A stretch of DNA of 34,964 nucleotides from the NCBI GenBank assembly GCA_001319865.1, contig BBSL01000048.1:1-34964 (forward strand), read 5' to 3'. Positions 8,454 through 19,572 of this stretch are shown here, one piece after another. This stretch comes from Burkholderia sp. E7m39. GTDB taxonomy: Bacteria > Pseudomonadota > Gammaproteobacteria > Burkholderiales > Burkholderiaceae. A model generated the notes under the pieces. The model did not search any database. It worked only from the letters and a program-made list of their open reading frames with translations, and was not told where the DNA came from. Position 1 is the stretch's first letter, and each line of letters opens with the position of its first letter. The translations under genes and the position numbers were made by a program.

Positions 8454-8819
8454 ATGGATAAGACTCAATCTCGCCTGCGCCGCGCTCGTCAGACGCGTCT
8501 CAAGATCGCTGAGCTGCAAGTCGCGCGTCTGGCCGTGCATCGCACGAACACGCACATCTATGCGCAAGTGTTCTCGCCGTGCGGCACCAAGGTGCTCGCC
8601 AGCGCATCGACGCTCGAAGCCGAAGTGCGTGCGCAGCTGGCCGACCAGTCGGGCAAGGGCGGCAACGTCGCCGCTGCTACGCTGATCGGCAAGCGCATCG
8701 CAGAAAAGGCTAAGGCTGCCGGCATCGAATCCGTCGCCTTTGACCGCTCGGGTTTCCGCTACCACGGCCGCGTGAAGGCGCTGGCTGATGCGGCGCGCGA
8801 AGCCGGGCTCAAGTTCTAA
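8454..8819 (+). CDS. rplR: 50S ribosomal protein L18
   Basis: L18 binds 5S rRNA with L5 in the central protuberance. The product is 121 residues with the basic N-terminus [16 protein letters not shown] and the conserved [20 protein letters not shown] motif near the end. It starts 12 bases after rplF. The upstream AAGAAGTAAGGG supplies the ribosome binding purines. Confidence 0.98.
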   Translation: MDKTQSRLRRARQTRLKIAELQVARLAVHRTNTHIYAQVFSPCGTKVLASASTLEAEVRAQLADQSGKGGNVAAATLIGKRIAEKAKAAGIESVAFDRSGFRYHGRVKALADAAREAGLKF

Positions 8820-8833
8820 GGAAGGAATTCGTC

Positions 8834-9352
8834 ATGGCAAAGATGCAAGCGAAAGTTCAGGCTGACGAACGCGACGACGGCCTTCGCGAAAAGATGATTT
8901 CGGTCAATCGCGTGACCAAGGTCGTGAAGGGTGGCCGTATTCTCGGCTTCGCCGCACTGACCGTGGTTGGCGACGGTGATGGCCGCGTCGGCATGGGCAA
9001 GGGCAAGGCTAAGGAAGTGCCCGTTGCTGTTCAAAAGGCAATGGAACAAGCCCGCCGCAACATGTTCAAGGTGCCGCTCAAGAACGGTACGTTGCAACAC
9101 GAAGTGCACGGCAAGCACGGCGCATCCACGGTTCTCCTCGCTCCGGCGAAGGACGGTACCGGCGTGATCGCTGGCGGCCCGATGCGCGCAGTGTTCGACG
9201 TGATGGGCGTGCAAAACGTCGTGGCCAAGAGCCACGGTTCGACGAACCCGTACAACCTCGTTCGTGCGACGCTGGACGGTCTGCGCAAGCAGTCGACCCC
9301 GGCTGACATCGCGGCGAAGCGTGGTAAGTCCGTCGAAGAAATTCTGGGCTAA
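8834..9352 (+). CDS. rpsE: 30S ribosomal protein S5
   Basis: S5 contributes to decoding accuracy and to the mRNA entry helicase. The product is 172 residues. The double-stranded-RNA-binding-like N domain contains [20 protein letters not shown] and the [20 protein letters not shown] loop. The C domain has [22 protein letters not shown] overlaps the end of rplR just before the start. Confidence 0.98.
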
Positions 9353-9362
9353 GGTGGTCACC

Positions 9363-9545
9363 ATGTCTGAAAAAACTGTCAAGGTTCAGCTCGTCAAGAG
9401 CCTGATTGGGACCCGCGAATCGCACCGCGCCACGGTGCGCGGTCTTGGCCTGCGCCGCCTGAACTCGGTTAGCGAGCTGCAGGACACGCCGGCTGTGCGC
9501 GGCATGATCAACAAGGTCTCGTACCTCGTTAAGGTCATCGGCTAA
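9363..9545 (+). CDS. rpmD: 50S ribosomal protein L30
   Basis: L30 is a small protein of the large subunit, present in some bacterial lineages and lacking in others. The product is 60 residues: [20 protein letters not shown], then [14 protein letters not shown] and the [11 protein letters not shown] tail. The longer in-frame ORF begins inside rpsE and is not supported. The ATG at 9363 lies ten bases after the rpsE stop, with AAGGTGG before it. Confidence 0.97.
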
Positions 9546-9575
9546 GCGGCCGTTCGGGCACTCAAGGAGTTGATA

Positions 9576-10010
9576 ATGGAATTGAATAACCTGAAGCCGG
9601 CTGAAGGCGCGAAGCACGCAAAGCGTCGCGTCGGTCGCGGCATCGGCTCCGGCCTCGGCAAGACCGCTGGCCGTGGTCACAAGGGTCAGAAATCGCGTTC
9701 GGGCGGCTTCCACAAGGTCGGCTTCGAAGGCGGTCAGATGCCTCTGCAACGCCGTCTGCCGAAGCGTGGCTTTACCTCGCTGACGAAGGAATTCGTCGGT
9801 GAAGTGCGCCTTGGCGATCTGGAAAAGCTGCCGGTCGACGAAATCGATCTGCTCGCGCTGAAGCAAGCCGGTCTGATCGGCGAGATGATGACGAGCGCCA
9901 AGATCATCGCGACGGGCGAGCTGAAGCGCAAGGTCGTCGTGAAGGGTCTGGGTGCGACGAAGGGCGCGCGCGCTGCGATCGAAGCAGCTGGCGGTTCTTT
10001 CGCCGAGTAA
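9576..10010 (+). CDS. rplO: 50S ribosomal protein L15
   Basis: L15 is a late assembly protein contacting many 23S domains. The product is 144 residues starting [20 protein letters not shown]. The glycine-rich [20 protein letters not shown] segment, which winds through rRNA, is followed by a globular C domain. A TTG at 9570 would add two residues, but AAGGAG (9564-9569) is six bases from the ATG at 9576 and directly abuts the TTG. Confidence 0.98.
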   Translation: MELNNLKPAEGAKHAKRRVGRGIGSGLGKTAGRGHKGQKSRSGGFHKVGFEGGQMPLQRRLPKRGFTSLTKEFVGEVRLGDLEKLPVDEIDLLALKQAGLIGEMMTSAKIIATGELKRKVVVKGLGATKGARAAIEAAGGSFAE

Positions 10011-10056
10011 CGTGCAAGTCGTTTGCCGTCACTAGCATTTGCATCGGAGAAGGTAC

Positions 10057-11403
10057 TTGGCTAACAGCCCGAGTCTCGCAAAACCCGGTCGAAGCGCGGC
10101 GAAGTTTGGCGATCTGCGTCGGCGTGCAGTGTTCCTGCTGCTGGCGCTGGTCGTCTACCGTATTGGCGCGCATATTCCGGTGCCGGGTATCGACCCGGAC
10201 CAGCTGGCAAAGCTGTTCCAAAGCCAGTCGGGCGGCATCCTTGGCATGTTCAACATGTTCTCGGGTGGCGCACTTTCGCGGTTCACGATTTTCGCGCTGG
10301 GGATCATGCCGTATATCTCGGCGTCGATCATCATGCAGTTGCTGGCGATCGTCTCGCCGCAGCTGGAAGCGCTGAAGAAGGAAGGGCAGGCAGGTCAACG
10401 GAAGATTACGCAGTACACGCGTGTCTTCACGGTGATTCTGGCGACGTTCCAGGCTTTCGGTATCGCTGTCGCGCTTGAAAATCAGCCGGCATTGGTGATC
10501 GATCCTGGCATGGTGTTCCGACTGACGACGGTTGTAACGCTCGTGACGGGCACAATGTTCCTGATGTGGCTCGGTGAGCAAATCACGGAACGTGGTCTCG
10601 GCAACGGCATTTCGATCATTATTTTCGGCGGTATCGCGGCGGGTTTTCCTAATGCGATCGGTGGTCTCTTCGAATTGGTTCGCACCGGCTCGATGAGCAT
10701 CATCTCGGCGATCATCGTGGTCGCGCTGATTGCTGCTGTGACGTATCTGGTGGTGTTCATCGAACGCGGCCAGCGCAAGATCCTTGTGAACTACGCAAAG
10801 CGGCAGGTCGGCAACAAGATTTACGGTGGACAGTCGTCGCATCTGCCGTTGAAGTTGAACATGTCGGGCGTGATTCCGCCGATCTTCGCATCGTCGATCA
10901 TCCTGTTCCCGGCAACCATCCTGAACTGGTTTAGTTCCGGATCGCGGACCGGCTGGTTCGCGGACACGCTGCACAATGTGGCCGAAGCGCTCAAGCCTGG
11001 TCAGCCGGTGTACGTGTTGCTGTATGCGTTGGCGATCGTGTTCTTCTGCTTCTTCTACACCGCGCTGGTGTTCAACAGCAGGGAAACGGCCGACAACCTG
11101 AAGAAGAGTGGTGCATTCGTCCCGGGTATCCGTCCGGGTGACCAGACGGCACGCTATATCGACCGCATCCTGACGCGTCTGACGCTGGCCGGTGCGATCT
11201 ACATCGTGTTCGTCTGCTTGCTGCCCGAGTTTTTGGTGCTGCGCTGGAATGTGCCGTTTTATTTTGGTGGAACGTCGCTGCTGATCATTGTCGTCGTCAC
11301 AATGGACTTCATGGCGCAGGTGCAGTCGTACGTTATGTCGCAACAGTATGAGTCGCTGCTGAAGAAGGCAAACTTCAAGGGCGGCGGCGTCCCGATGCGT
11401 TGA
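10057..11403 (+). CDS. secY: Protein translocase subunit SecY (TTG start)
   Basis: SecY is the channel of the SecYEG translocase in the inner membrane. The product is 448 residues with about ten transmembrane helices. The plug region follows [12 protein letters not shown], and the cytoplasmic loop [18 protein letters not shown] is well conserved. An ORF from ATG 10039 would add six residues. The TTG at 10057 is preceded by GGAGAAGG (10046-10053) and gives the family N-terminus (M)[10 protein letters not shown], so it is chosen. The position after rplO is standard. Confidence 0.96.
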   Translation: MANSPSLAKPGRSAAKFGDLRRRAVFLLLALVVYRIGAHIPVPGIDPDQLAKLFQSQSGGILGMFNMFSGGALSRFTIFALGIMPYISASIIMQLLAIVSPQLEALKKEGQAGQRKITQYTRVFTVILATFQAFGIAVALENQPALVIDPGMVFRLTTVVTLVTGTMFLMWLGEQITERGLGNGISIIIFGGIAAGFPNAIGGLFELVRTGSMSIISAIIVVALIAAVTYLVVFIERGQRKILVNYAKRQVGNKIYGGQSSHLPLKLNMSGVIPPIFASSIILFPATILNWFSSGSRTGWFADTLHNVAEALKPGQPVYVLLYALAIVFFCFFYTALVFNSRETADNLKKSGAFVPGIRPGDQTARYIDRILTRLTLAGAIYIVFVCLLPEFLVLRWNVPFYFGGTSLLIIVVVTMDFMAQVQSYVMSQQYESLLKKANFKGGGVPMR

Positions 11404-11411
11404 AAGGACTT

Positions 11412-11630
11412 ATGGCCAAAGACGATGTAATCCAGATGCAAGGCGAGGTTATCGAAAACCTCCCTAATGCTACCTTCCGGGTGAAGCTGGAAAACGGCCA
11501 TGTCGTATTGGGACATATTTCCGGCAAGATGCGGATGCACTACATCCGTATCCTTCCGGGCGACAAGGTGACGGTTGAATTGACGCCTTACGATCTGTCG
11601 CGTGCGCGGATCGTGTTCCGGGCGAAGTGA
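11412..11630 (+). CDS. infA: Translation initiation factor IF-1
   Basis: IF-1 is a small OB-fold protein that occupies the 30S A site during initiation. The product is 72 residues, exactly the family length: [20 protein letters not shown], then [20 protein letters not shown] and the [10 protein letters not shown] tail. An ATG at 11400 overlaps secY. The ATG at 11412 has AAAGGA (11404-11409) before it. Many Burkholderiaceae have a second infA elsewhere; this is the spc-linked copy. Confidence 0.97.
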   Translation: MAKDDVIQMQGEVIENLPNATFRVKLENGHVVLGHISGKMRMHYIRILPGDKVTVELTPYDLSRARIVFRAK

Positions 11631-11651
11631 TTTGAAAAAAAGGGTAATATC

Positions 11652-11768
11652 ATGAAAGTGATGGCATCGGTTAAGCGCATTTGCCGCAATTGCAAGATCA
11701 TCAAGCGCAAGGGCGTCGTTCGCGTGATTTGCAGCTCTGATCCGCGCCACAAGCAGCGTCAAGGCTGA
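11652..11768 (+). CDS. rpmJ: 50S ribosomal protein L36 (zinc-binding form)
   Basis: This 38-codon gene encodes [20 protein letters not shown], then [19 protein letters not shown]36 is the smallest protein of the large subunit. The zinc ribbon ligands are all present as Cys11, Cys14, Cys27 and His33, so this is the zinc-containing C+ type. The ribosome binding site AAAAGGG is seen at 11637-11643. Its place between infA and rpsM is the standard one. Confidence 0.96.
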
Positions 11769-11809
11769 ACGCCGCGCTTTTGTTTGCGCTTTTTGTTTGA
11801 GGAAAAACA

Positions 11810-12175
11810 ATGGCTCGTATCGCAGGGGTTAACATCCCGAACCACCAGCATACCGAAATCGGCCTGACGGCTATCTACGGTATCGGCCGCACGCGTTCGC
11901 GCGACATTTGCGTCGCAGCTGGTGTGGCATTTTCGAAGAAGGTTAAGGACCTGACCGACGCAGACCTCGAAAAGCTGCGTGAAGAAGTCGGCAAGTTCAT
12001 CGTTGAAGGCGATCTGCGCCGTGAAACGACGATGAACATAAAGCGCCTGATGGACCTCGGTTGCTATCGTGGCGTGCGCCATCGTAAGGGTCTTCCCCTG
12101 CGTGGCCAACGTACGCGTACGAATGCTCGTACGCGCAAGGGTCCGCGTCGTGCAGCGCAAGCGCTGAAGAAGTAA
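11810..12175 (+). CDS. rpsM: 30S ribosomal protein S13
   Basis: S13 pairs with S19 in the 30S head and its basic tail touches P-site tRNA. The product is 121 residues starting [20 protein letters not shown]. It contains [12 protein letters not shown] and the tail [18 protein letters not shown]. It opens the alpha segment (rpsM-rpsK-rpsD-rpoA-rplQ). In E. coli S4 represses this segment by binding the rpsM leader. Here the leader is only 41 bases and no pseudoknot was worked out. Confidence 0.98.
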   Translation: MARIAGVNIPNHQHTEIGLTAIYGIGRTRSRDICVAAGVAFSKKVKDLTDADLEKLREEVGKFIVEGDLRRETTMNIKRLMDLGCYRGVRHRKGLPLRGQRTRTNARTRKGPRRAAQALKK

Positions 12176-12203
12176 GCGAGACTGACAGTTACAGGAAAAC
12201 GTA

Positions 12204-12608
12204 ATGGCTAAGGCTTCGAACAACTCCGCGGCGCAACGCGTTCGCAAGAAGGTTAAGAAGAACGTCGCCGAGGGCGTGGTTCACGTTCACGCGTCGTTCA
12301 ACAACACCATCATCACGATCACCGATCGTCAAGGCAACGCACTGGCCTGGGCGACGTCGGGTGGCCAGGGCTTCAAGGGTTCGCGTAAGTCGACCCCGTT
12401 TGCAGCTCAGGTTGCAGCCGAATCGGCTGGCCGCGTGGCGATGGAATACGGCGTGAAGAACCTCGAAGTGCGGATCAAGGGCCCCGGTCCTGGCCGTGAG
12501 TCCGCGGTGCGCGCTTTGCATGGTCTTGGCATCAAGATCACCGCGATCTCCGACGTGACGCCGGTTCCGCACAACGGCTGCCGTCCGCCGAAGCGTCGTC
12601 GTATCTAA
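12204..12608 (+). CDS. rpsK: 30S ribosomal protein S11
   Basis: S11 forms part of the 30S platform around the E-site mRNA path. The product is 134 residues. The conserved [37 protein letters not shown] and C-terminal [16 protein letters not shown] blocks are intact. The asparagine-glycine in PHNGCRPP is the site that forms isoaspartate in E. coli S11. Confidence 0.98.
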   Translation: MAKASNNSAAQRVRKKVKKNVAEGVVHVHASFNNTIITITDRQGNALAWATSGGQGFKGSRKSTPFAAQVAAESAGRVAMEYGVKNLEVRIKGPGPGRESAVRALHGLGIKITAISDVTPVPHNGCRPPKRRRI

Positions 12609-12626
12609 GACGCTTGCTCCGCTTGC

Positions 12627-12655
12627 GCCTGTTGCCGCTAACGGCGGTAGCAGGC
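12627..12655 (+). other. 13-bp hairpin between rpsK and rpsD
   Basis: GCCTGTTGCCGCT (12627-12639) pairs with GGCGGTAGCAGGC (12643-12655) around an AAC loop, using three G-U pairs. The wobble pairs mean the structure is stronger on this RNA strand than on the complement. No T run follows, so it is not a standard terminator. It sits in a 146-base gap; a second small hairpin (about 12690-12706) lies further on. I found no convincing promoter in the gap. Confidence 0.45.
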
Positions 12656-12754
12656 TGCTTGCGTTATTGAATTGACTAAGCCCACCGTTCGACCCAAAGG
12701 GTTCGGACTAGCGTGAATGTACGTTCACGTGATCAATCATAGAAGGAATGCAAA

Positions 12755-13378
12755 GTGGCACGCTATATCGGCCCTAAAGCCAAGCTGTCTCGCCGTGAAG
12801 GCACCGACCTCTTCCTGAAGAGCGCCCGTCGTTCGCTCGCTGACAAGTGCAAGCTTGACAGCAAGCCGGGTCAACATGGCCGCACCTCGGGCGCGCGTAC
12901 GTCCGATTACGGCACGCAGCTGCGCGAAAAGCAAAAAGTGAAGCGCATCTACGGCGTGCTCGAGCGCCAGTTCCGCCGTTACTTCGCTGAAGCTGACCGC
13001 CGCAAGGGCAACACGGGTGAAAACCTGCTGCAATTGCTCGAGTCGCGTCTGGACAACGTCGTGTATCGCATGGGCTTCGGCTCGACGCGTGCAGAAGCAC
13101 GTCAGCTCGTGAGCCACAAGGCAATCACGGTGAACGGCGTCGTCGCGAACATCCCGTCGCTGCAAGTCAAGGCTGGCGACGTGGTCGCCGTGCGCGAACA
13201 GGCTAAGAAGCAGGCGCGTATTCTCGAAGCGCTGTCGCTCGCCGAACAAGGCGGTCTGCCGCAGTGGGTTGCTGTCGATTCGAAGAAGTTCGAAGGCACG
13301 TTCAAGGCAATGCCGGAACGCAGCGACATCGCTGGCGACATCAACGAAAGCCTGATCGTCGAATTGTATTCGCGCTAA
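12755..13378 (+). CDS. rpsD: 30S ribosomal protein S4 (GTG start)
   Basis: S4 is the primary 16S binder of the 30S body, with S5 and S3 at the mRNA entry. In E. coli it also represses the alpha operon. The product is 207 residues, (M)[19 protein letters not shown]. The S4 RNA-binding domain lies at about residues 97-160 ([20 protein letters not shown]). The GTG at 12755 is preceded by AGAAGGA (12741-12747). An ATG at 12748 is out of frame. The long upstream gap is unusual within this otherwise tight operon. Confidence 0.97.
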   Translation: MARYIGPKAKLSRREGTDLFLKSARRSLADKCKLDSKPGQHGRTSGARTSDYGTQLREKQKVKRIYGVLERQFRRYFAEADRRKGNTGENLLQLLESRLDNVVYRMGFGSTRAEARQLVSHKAITVNGVVANIPSLQVKAGDVVAVREQAKKQARILEALSLAEQGGLPQWVAVDSKKFEGTFKAMPERSDIAGDINESLIVELYSR

Positions 13379-13389
13379 TCGGATTAACG

Positions 13390-13441
13390 GCCGAGGTTCC
13401 CTGATTGCGCTAAGCAAGGGGTCGCCTCGGCTGTTTATTTT
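13390..13441 (+). terminator. Terminator-like hairpin between rpsD and rpoA
   Basis: Outer stem GCCGAGG (13390-13396) with CCTCGGC (13425-13431), extended inward by CCC and TTGC pairing with GCAAGGG. It is followed by TGTTTATTTT. The T tract is interrupted, so partial termination or attenuation before rpoA is more likely than a full stop. Confidence 0.5.
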
Positions 13442-13502
13442 CAGGTTGTTACCGGTCAGCCTTATCGGTGTAACGAGCCGAGGGTATTGAAAAGGAAAAC
13501 CT

Positions 13503-14480
13503 ATGCAAACCAGTTTGTTGAAGCCCAAGATTATCGCTGTTGAATCGCTTGGCGAAAGCCACGCGAAAGTGGTCATGGAGCCGTTTGAACGCGGTTACGG
13601 CCACACCTTGGGCAACGCGCTTCGGCGCGTGTTGCTGTCGTCGATGGTGGGCTACGCGCCGACCGAAGTGACGATCGCAGGCGTCGTGCATGAGTATTCG
13701 ACGCTCGACGGTGTGCAAGAGGACGTGGTCAACCTGCTGTTGAACCTGAAGGGCGTGGTGTTCAAGCTGCATAACCGTGACGAAGTGACGGTTACGCTGC
13801 GCAAGGAAGGCGAAGGCGTCGTCACGGCTGGCGACATCGAACTCGCGCACGACTGTGAAGTCATCAACCCGGATCACGTGATCGCACATCTGTCGAAGGG
13901 CGGCAAGCTCGACGTGCAGATCAAGGTCGAGAAGGGCCGTGGCTACGTGCCGGGCAACGTGCGTCGTTACGGCGAAGAGTCGGCCAAGATCATCGGTCGT
14001 ATCGTGCTGGACGCGTCGTTCTCGCCGGTTCGCCGCGTGAGCTACGCCGTGGAAAGCGCGCGTGTCGAACAGCGTACCGACCTCGACAAGCTCGTGATGA
14101 ACATCGAAACGAACGGCGTGATCTCGCCGGAAGAAGCGATCCGTCAATCGGCGCGTATTCTGGTCGATCAGCTGTCGGTGTTCGCGGCGCTGGAAGGCAC
14201 GGAAGCAGCGGCAGAAGCTCCGTCGCGCGCTCCGCAGATCGATCCGATCCTGCTGCGTCCGGTCGATGATCTCGAACTGACGGTTCGTTCGGCGAACTGC
14301 CTGAAGGCCGAGAACATCTACTACATCGGCGACCTGATCCAGCGCACGGAAAACGAGCTGCTGAAGACGCCGAACCTGGGCCGCAAGTCGCTGAACGAGA
14401 TCAAGGAAGTGCTCGCTTCGCGCGGTCTGACGCTCGGCATGAAGCTCGAAAACTGGCCGCCGGCTGGTCTCGACAAGTGA
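13503..14480 (+). CDS. rpoA: DNA-directed RNA polymerase subunit alpha
   Basis: The alpha subunit dimer nucleates RNA polymerase and its C-terminal domain binds UP elements and activators. The product is 325 residues. The N domain spans about 1-230 ([20 protein letters not shown] is the assembly helix). An Ala/Glu-rich linker follows at about 232-242. The C domain contains [14 protein letters not shown], with Arg262 matching E. coli Arg265, and [24 protein letters not shown] precedes the start. Confidence 0.98.
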   Translation: MQTSLLKPKIIAVESLGESHAKVVMEPFERGYGHTLGNALRRVLLSSMVGYAPTEVTIAGVVHEYSTLDGVQEDVVNLLLNLKGVVFKLHNRDEVTVTLRKEGEGVVTAGDIELAHDCEVINPDHVIAHLSKGGKLDVQIKVEKGRGYVPGNVRRYGEESAKIIGRIVLDASFSPVRRVSYAVESARVEQRTDLDKLVMNIETNGVISPEEAIRQSARILVDQLSVFAALEGTEAAAEAPSRAPQIDPILLRPVDDLELTVRSANCLKAENIYYIGDLIQRTENELLKTPNLGRKSLNEIKEVLASRGLTLGMKLENWPPAGLDK

Positions 14481-14496
14481 TACGCGTAGTATCAAC

Positions 14497-14544
14497 TGGC
14501 AAAGACGCGGATTTTCCTTTAGAATCCGCGTCTTGCCGTTTTTT
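14497..14544 (+). terminator. Overlapping terminator and promoter P3 between rpoA and rplQ
   Basis: A 12-bp perfect inverted repeat (14502-14513 with 14523-14534) extends to about 15 bp with one bulged A, and G plus T6 (14539-14544) follows. This is a textbook intrinsic terminator for rpoA RNA. In the same bases TGGCAA (14497-14502), a 17-base spacer and TAGAAT (14520-14525) look like a promoter for rplQ, with the -10 in the loop. RNA started there (about 14532) would lack the left arm and escape the terminator. Confidence 0.7.
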
Positions 14545-14616
14545 AGATACCGGCCCGTGCTTTCCCGTGAAAGCGATAGAAGAGCTGGACCAAAACTTTG
14601 ATTCAAGGAAACTGAA

Positions 14617-15012
14617 ATGCGTCACCGTCATGGTCTGCGGAAACTGAACCGCACGAGCAGCCACCGTTTGGCAATGCTCCGTAACATGTCCAACTCGCTG
14701 ATCGAGCACGAAGTCATCAAGACGACGCTGCCGAAGGCGAAGGAACTCCGTAAAGTCGTCGAGCCGCTGATCACGCTCGGCAAGAAGCCGTCGCTGGCAA
14801 ATCGTCGTCTGGCGTTCAACCGCTTGCGCGATCGTGACTCGGTCACGAAGCTGTTCGACGTGCTCGGCCCGCGCTTCGCGAACCGTCCGGGTGGCTACCT
14901 GCGCATCCTGAAGTTCGGTTTCCGCGTCGGCGACAACGCACCGATGGCACTGGTCGAACTGCTCGACCGTCCGGAAGTCGAGGAAGTCGAAAACGTTGCA
15001 GAAGCTGAATAA
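14617..15012 (+). CDS. rplQ: 50S ribosomal protein L17
   Basis: L17 binds 23S rRNA near the exit tunnel rim. The product is 131 residues starting [20 protein letters not shown]. The family stretches [20 protein letters not shown] and [20 protein letters not shown] are present. The C-terminus ends in a short acidic tail ([12 protein letters not shown]). Last gene of the superoperon; a promoter-terminator composite separates it from rpoA. Confidence 0.98.
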   Translation: MRHRHGLRKLNRTSSHRLAMLRNMSNSLIEHEVIKTTLPKAKELRKVVEPLITLGKKPSLANRRLAFNRLRDRDSVTKLFDVLGPRFANRPGGYLRILKFGFRVGDNAPMALVELLDRPEVEEVENVAEAE

Positions 15013-15030
15013 GCGTTCTGACAGCGAATA

Positions 15031-15061
15031 AAAAGGCCAGGCAAATCGCCTGGCTTTTTTG
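15031..15061 (+). terminator. Terminator of the ribosomal superoperon
   Basis: GCCAGGC (15036-15042) and GCCTGGC (15048-15054) form a 7-bp stem with a 5-base loop, preceded by an A run and followed by T6. It sits 18 bases after the rplQ stop. Confidence 0.92.
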
Positions 15062-15163
15062 TTTGCGGCGTGCTTTTTTCCTATGCCATTCGGCCGCAAG
15101 CGGCGTGTTGGGGCGAGGTGTTACGATAGCGTCACCCTGTTTTGGAACGCACGGGAGCGGGCG

Positions 15164-15496
15164 GTGAACGTAAACGTGAGTATGGTGATGACGACCGTGC
15201 CAGACCGTGCGACAGCTGAAAAACTGGCTCAGGATGCGCTTGGCGCACGCCTCGCGGCGTGTGTCACGCAGCTTGGCAGCGTGCAGTCGAGTTTCCACTG
15301 GCAGGGGAAAATCGAATCGGCGGAAGAAATCCAGTTGCTGTTCAAGACGAGTGTCGTGCGGACACTCGAGCTCGAGCGGTTCATCCAGGACCAGCATCCG
15401 TACGACACGCCCGAAATCCTCTCCTGGCAAGTCACCGCGTCGGCCGCTTACGGCCAATGGGTGAACGCTGAAACGCAACGCCCCATCCATGTTTAA
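15164..15496 (+). CDS. cutA: CutA family divalent-cation tolerance protein
   Basis: CutA is a small trimeric cytoplasmic protein linked to divalent metal tolerance in E. coli; its exact role is unclear. The proposed product is 110 residues. It contains VMTTVPDRATAEKLA, LGARLAACV, SSFHWQGKIESAEEIQLLFK and HPYDTPEI, the order and spacing of CutA. The open frame extends upstream to 15059 inside the rplQ terminator. The GTG at 15164 with GGGAG (15153-15157) six bases before it fits the family N-terminus; an ATG at 15182 is the alternative. Its end overlaps dsbD by eight bases, as in many betaproteobacteria, so the two are probably one operon. Confidence 0.9.
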   Translation: MNVNVSMVMTTVPDRATAEKLAQDALGARLAACVTQLGSVQSSFHWQGKIESAEEIQLLFKTSVVRTLELERFIQDQHPYDTPEILSWQVTASAAYGQWVNAETQRPIHV

Positions 15497-17357
15497 CGGT
15501 TTTCCGCGCCACTGGCGTCACATCGCGCGCTTTCTCACTCTTGTCGCAGGCATTCTGCTGCTGTCGCTATCAGCGGCGAATGTGGTTCGCGCCGCAGATG
15601 ACTTCCTCGACCCCGCCGTCGCTTTCAAGTTCAGCGCATCGGAGCAACCGGGCGAAGTGCTCGTCCACTACACGATTGCCGACGGCTACTACATGTACCG
15701 CGAGCGCTTTGCCTTCGCGACCCGCAACGGGACCGTGACGGTCGGCGAAGCGCAATTGCCAGCGGGGCACGTGAAGTTCGATCAGACCTTCAACAAGAAC
15801 GTCGAAACGTATCGCGGAGAGCTAACCATTCGCGTGCCCGTGAAAGAGGCCAGCGGTGCGTTCGACCTTGCCGTCACGTCCCAAGGCTGCGCCGATGCCG
15901 GCATCTGCTACCCGCCGATGGAACGTGTCTATCACGTGACGGGCGCGGCACTGCACGCGGCCGTTGCGGGCAGCACGCAACCGGCTCAGAGCGTTCGCGG
16001 CGATCAGGCTGTCCAAAGCGGAGCTTCGTGGTATGAGCGCGCAACCAGCGCGGACTACGCTCAGTCGCTGCTGCAGGGCGGCGGCTTCTTCGCGATCGTC
16101 GGCTTGTACTTCGTCGCGGGTGCCGTGCTGAGCCTGCTTCCCTGTTCATATCCGATGATCCCGATTCTGTCGGCCATCATCATCGGAGAAGGGCCCAAGA
16201 TGACGCGGGCTCGCGGTTTCACGCTGTCGCTGGCCTATGTGGTCGGCATGGCGCTGGTGTACACGGTGCTCGGCATCGCCGCGGCGCTCGTCGGACAGAG
16301 CCTCGGGGCATGGCTGCAGAATCCGTGGGTGCTGGGCGCTTTCGCCGTCTTGCTCACTATTTTCGGGCTGACCTTGATCGCCCGCGTCGATATCGTATTG
16401 CCGCAGCGTTGGCAGAACGGTGTCTCGAAGGCGTCCGAGGGCCGGTCCGGCGGCAAGTTCGCCGCCGTCGCCGTGATGGGGGCGTTATCCGCTTTGGTGG
16501 TGGGCGCGTGCATGACCGCGCCGTTGTTCGCCGTGCTCGCGTTTATCGCGCACACCGGCAACGCGGTCCTGGGCGGTGCGGCCCTCTTTTCAATGGGTAT
16601 CGGGCTGGGCGCGCCGCTGCTGATCATCGGATTGGGCGCGGGCACGTTGCTGCCCCGTGCGGGCGCCTGGATGGACAGCGTGAAGGTGTTCTTCGGCGTT
16701 GTGCTGCTGGCTGCCGCACTGTGGATCGTGTGGCCGGTTCTGGGCACGACGGCGCAGATGCTGTTGGCGGCCGTGTGGCTGCTGGTCGCAGCGACCGGTC
16801 TGGGACTTTTTTCGCCGCAAGCCAGCACCGGCTCGATCTGGCTGGGACTCGGGCGTGGACTTGGCGCGGCGCTCGCGATCTGGGCGGCTACCTTGCTGGT
16901 CGGTCTGGCCGCAGGGTCGACCGATCCGATGAAGCCGCTTGCCGTGCTCGCCAGCCGCGCACCAAATGCGCCGGCCACAGAGGCCCGGCAGGGCGATCTG
17001 TCCTTCGCCCCGGTACATTCCTCGGTCCAGCTCGACGAAGCCGTTAAAGCGGCCGCACAGCCCGCTATGCTCGATTTTTATGCGGACTGGTGTGTCAGCT
17101 GCAAGGAGATGGAGAAGTTCACGTTCAGCGACCCGCGCGTCCAGGCCAAGCTGAAGCAGATGAATCTGCTGCGCGCCGACGTGACGGCGAACAACGCCGA
17201 CGATCAGGTGCTGCTCAAACGCTTCAATCTGTTCGGGCCACCAGGGATCATCTTTTTCGACCGTGGCGGTAACGAGGTACTGCGCGTTGTCGGCTACGAA
17301 TCGGCGGATAAATTCCTCAAGAGCCTGGATCGCGCCACGGTTTCGCCCCAGACCTGA
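15489..17357 (+). CDS. dsbD: Thiol:disulfide interchange protein DsbD
   Basis: DsbD moves electrons from cytoplasmic thioredoxin across the inner membrane to periplasmic thiol proteins. The 622-residue product has all three parts. A signal peptide (about 1-35, cut after VVRA) precedes a periplasmic alpha domain with Cys134 and Cys140 (QGCADAGICYPP). A polytopic membrane domain (about 200-480) carries Cys219 in LLPCSYPM and Cys341 in GACMTAPL. The C-terminal thioredoxin-like domain has Cys535 and Cys538 in DWCVSCKEME. All six catalytic cysteines are present. The start lies within the end of cutA. The c-type cytochrome maturation genes 3 kb downstream need the reductant DsbD can supply. Confidence 0.97.
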   Translation: MFNGFPRHWRHIARFLTLVAGILLLSLSAANVVRAADDFLDPAVAFKFSASEQPGEVLVHYTIADGYYMYRERFAFATRNGTVTVGEAQLPAGHVKFDQTFNKNVETYRGELTIRVPVKEASGAFDLAVTSQGCADAGICYPPMERVYHVTGAALHAAVAGSTQPAQSVRGDQAVQSGASWYERATSADYAQSLLQGGGFFAIVGLYFVAGAVLSLLPCSYPMIPILSAIIIGEGPKMTRARGFTLSLAYVVGMALVYTVLGIAAALVGQSLGAWLQNPWVLGAFAVLLTIFGLTLIARVDIVLPQRWQNGVSKASEGRSGGKFAAVAVMGALSALVVGACMTAPLFAVLAFIAHTGNAVLGGAALFSMGIGLGAPLLIIGLGAGTLLPRAGAWMDSVKVFFGVVLLAAALWIVWPVLGTTAQMLLAAVWLLVAATGLGLFSPQASTGSIWLGLGRGLGAALAIWAATLLVGLAAGSTDPMKPLAVLASRAPNAPATEARQGDLSFAPVHSSVQLDEAVKAAAQPAMLDFYADWCVSCKEMEKFTFSDPRVQAKLKQMNLLRADVTANNADDQVLLKRFNLFGPPGIIFFDRGGNEVLRVVGYESADKFLKSLDRATVSPQT

Positions 17358-17364
17358 GGCCTTC

Positions 17365-17403
17365 GTCGGGCGCTCGCGAACATGCGGGCGCGCGCGGCCC
17401 GAC
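17365..17403 (+). other. GC-rich inverted repeat after dsbD
   Basis: GTCGGGC (17365-17371) and GCCCGAC (17397-17403) enclose a 25-base GC-rich loop that can itself fold. No T run follows on the + strand, so a dsbD terminator role is only possible. Confidence 0.35.
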
Positions 17404-17433
17404 TTCTGCTCGGAAGAAGCGGAATCACAAAGC

Positions 17434-17466
17434 AAAAAGCGGAGACCGTCCCAAAATAGCCTCCGC
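17434..17466 (-). terminator. Probable hemB terminator
   Basis: Read on the - strand, GCGGAG (17466-17461) and CTCCGC (17444-17439) form a 6-bp stem with a 16-base loop followed by T5. It lies 54 bases beyond the hemB stop. A separate perfect 9-bp hairpin, CATCGCCGC (17484-17492) with GCGGCGATG (17502-17510), lies between it and hemB and may act as an mRNA 3' stabiliser. Confidence 0.6.
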
Positions 17467-17519
17467 CTGTAATTCATTCAAGCCATCGCCGCCAGGTGCT
17501 AGCGGCGATGCTCCGACGC

Positions 17520-19420
<1,901 letters not shown>

Positions 19421-19572
19421 GGGAACCAGATGGACGGGTAGGGAGGCGTCAAGCGGGACGCCGGGCGAACGTCCGGTGAACGTCGACGGACGCGATGAAA
19501 AGCCATGCAAGGCCGGTGCAGCCCGGCCGCCAAGGCCGGAGAGGCCCGACTGGCGCCAGCGCGATTAGCTTG

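Noticed and set aside
11774..11794. GCGC-loop-GCGC followed by T5 between rpmJ and rpsM, resembling a terminator
   Set aside because: The stem is only 4 bp and too weak to call, and rpmJ and rpsM are usually co-transcribed.
12672..12700. TTGACT upstream of rpsD as a -35
   Set aside because: No acceptable -10 lies 15-19 bases downstream (CAAAGG at the expected place).
15108..15127. TTGGGG and TACGAT upstream of cutA as a promoter
   Set aside because: The spacing is only about 8 bases and no other -35 pairs with TACGAT, so the cutA promoter is left open.
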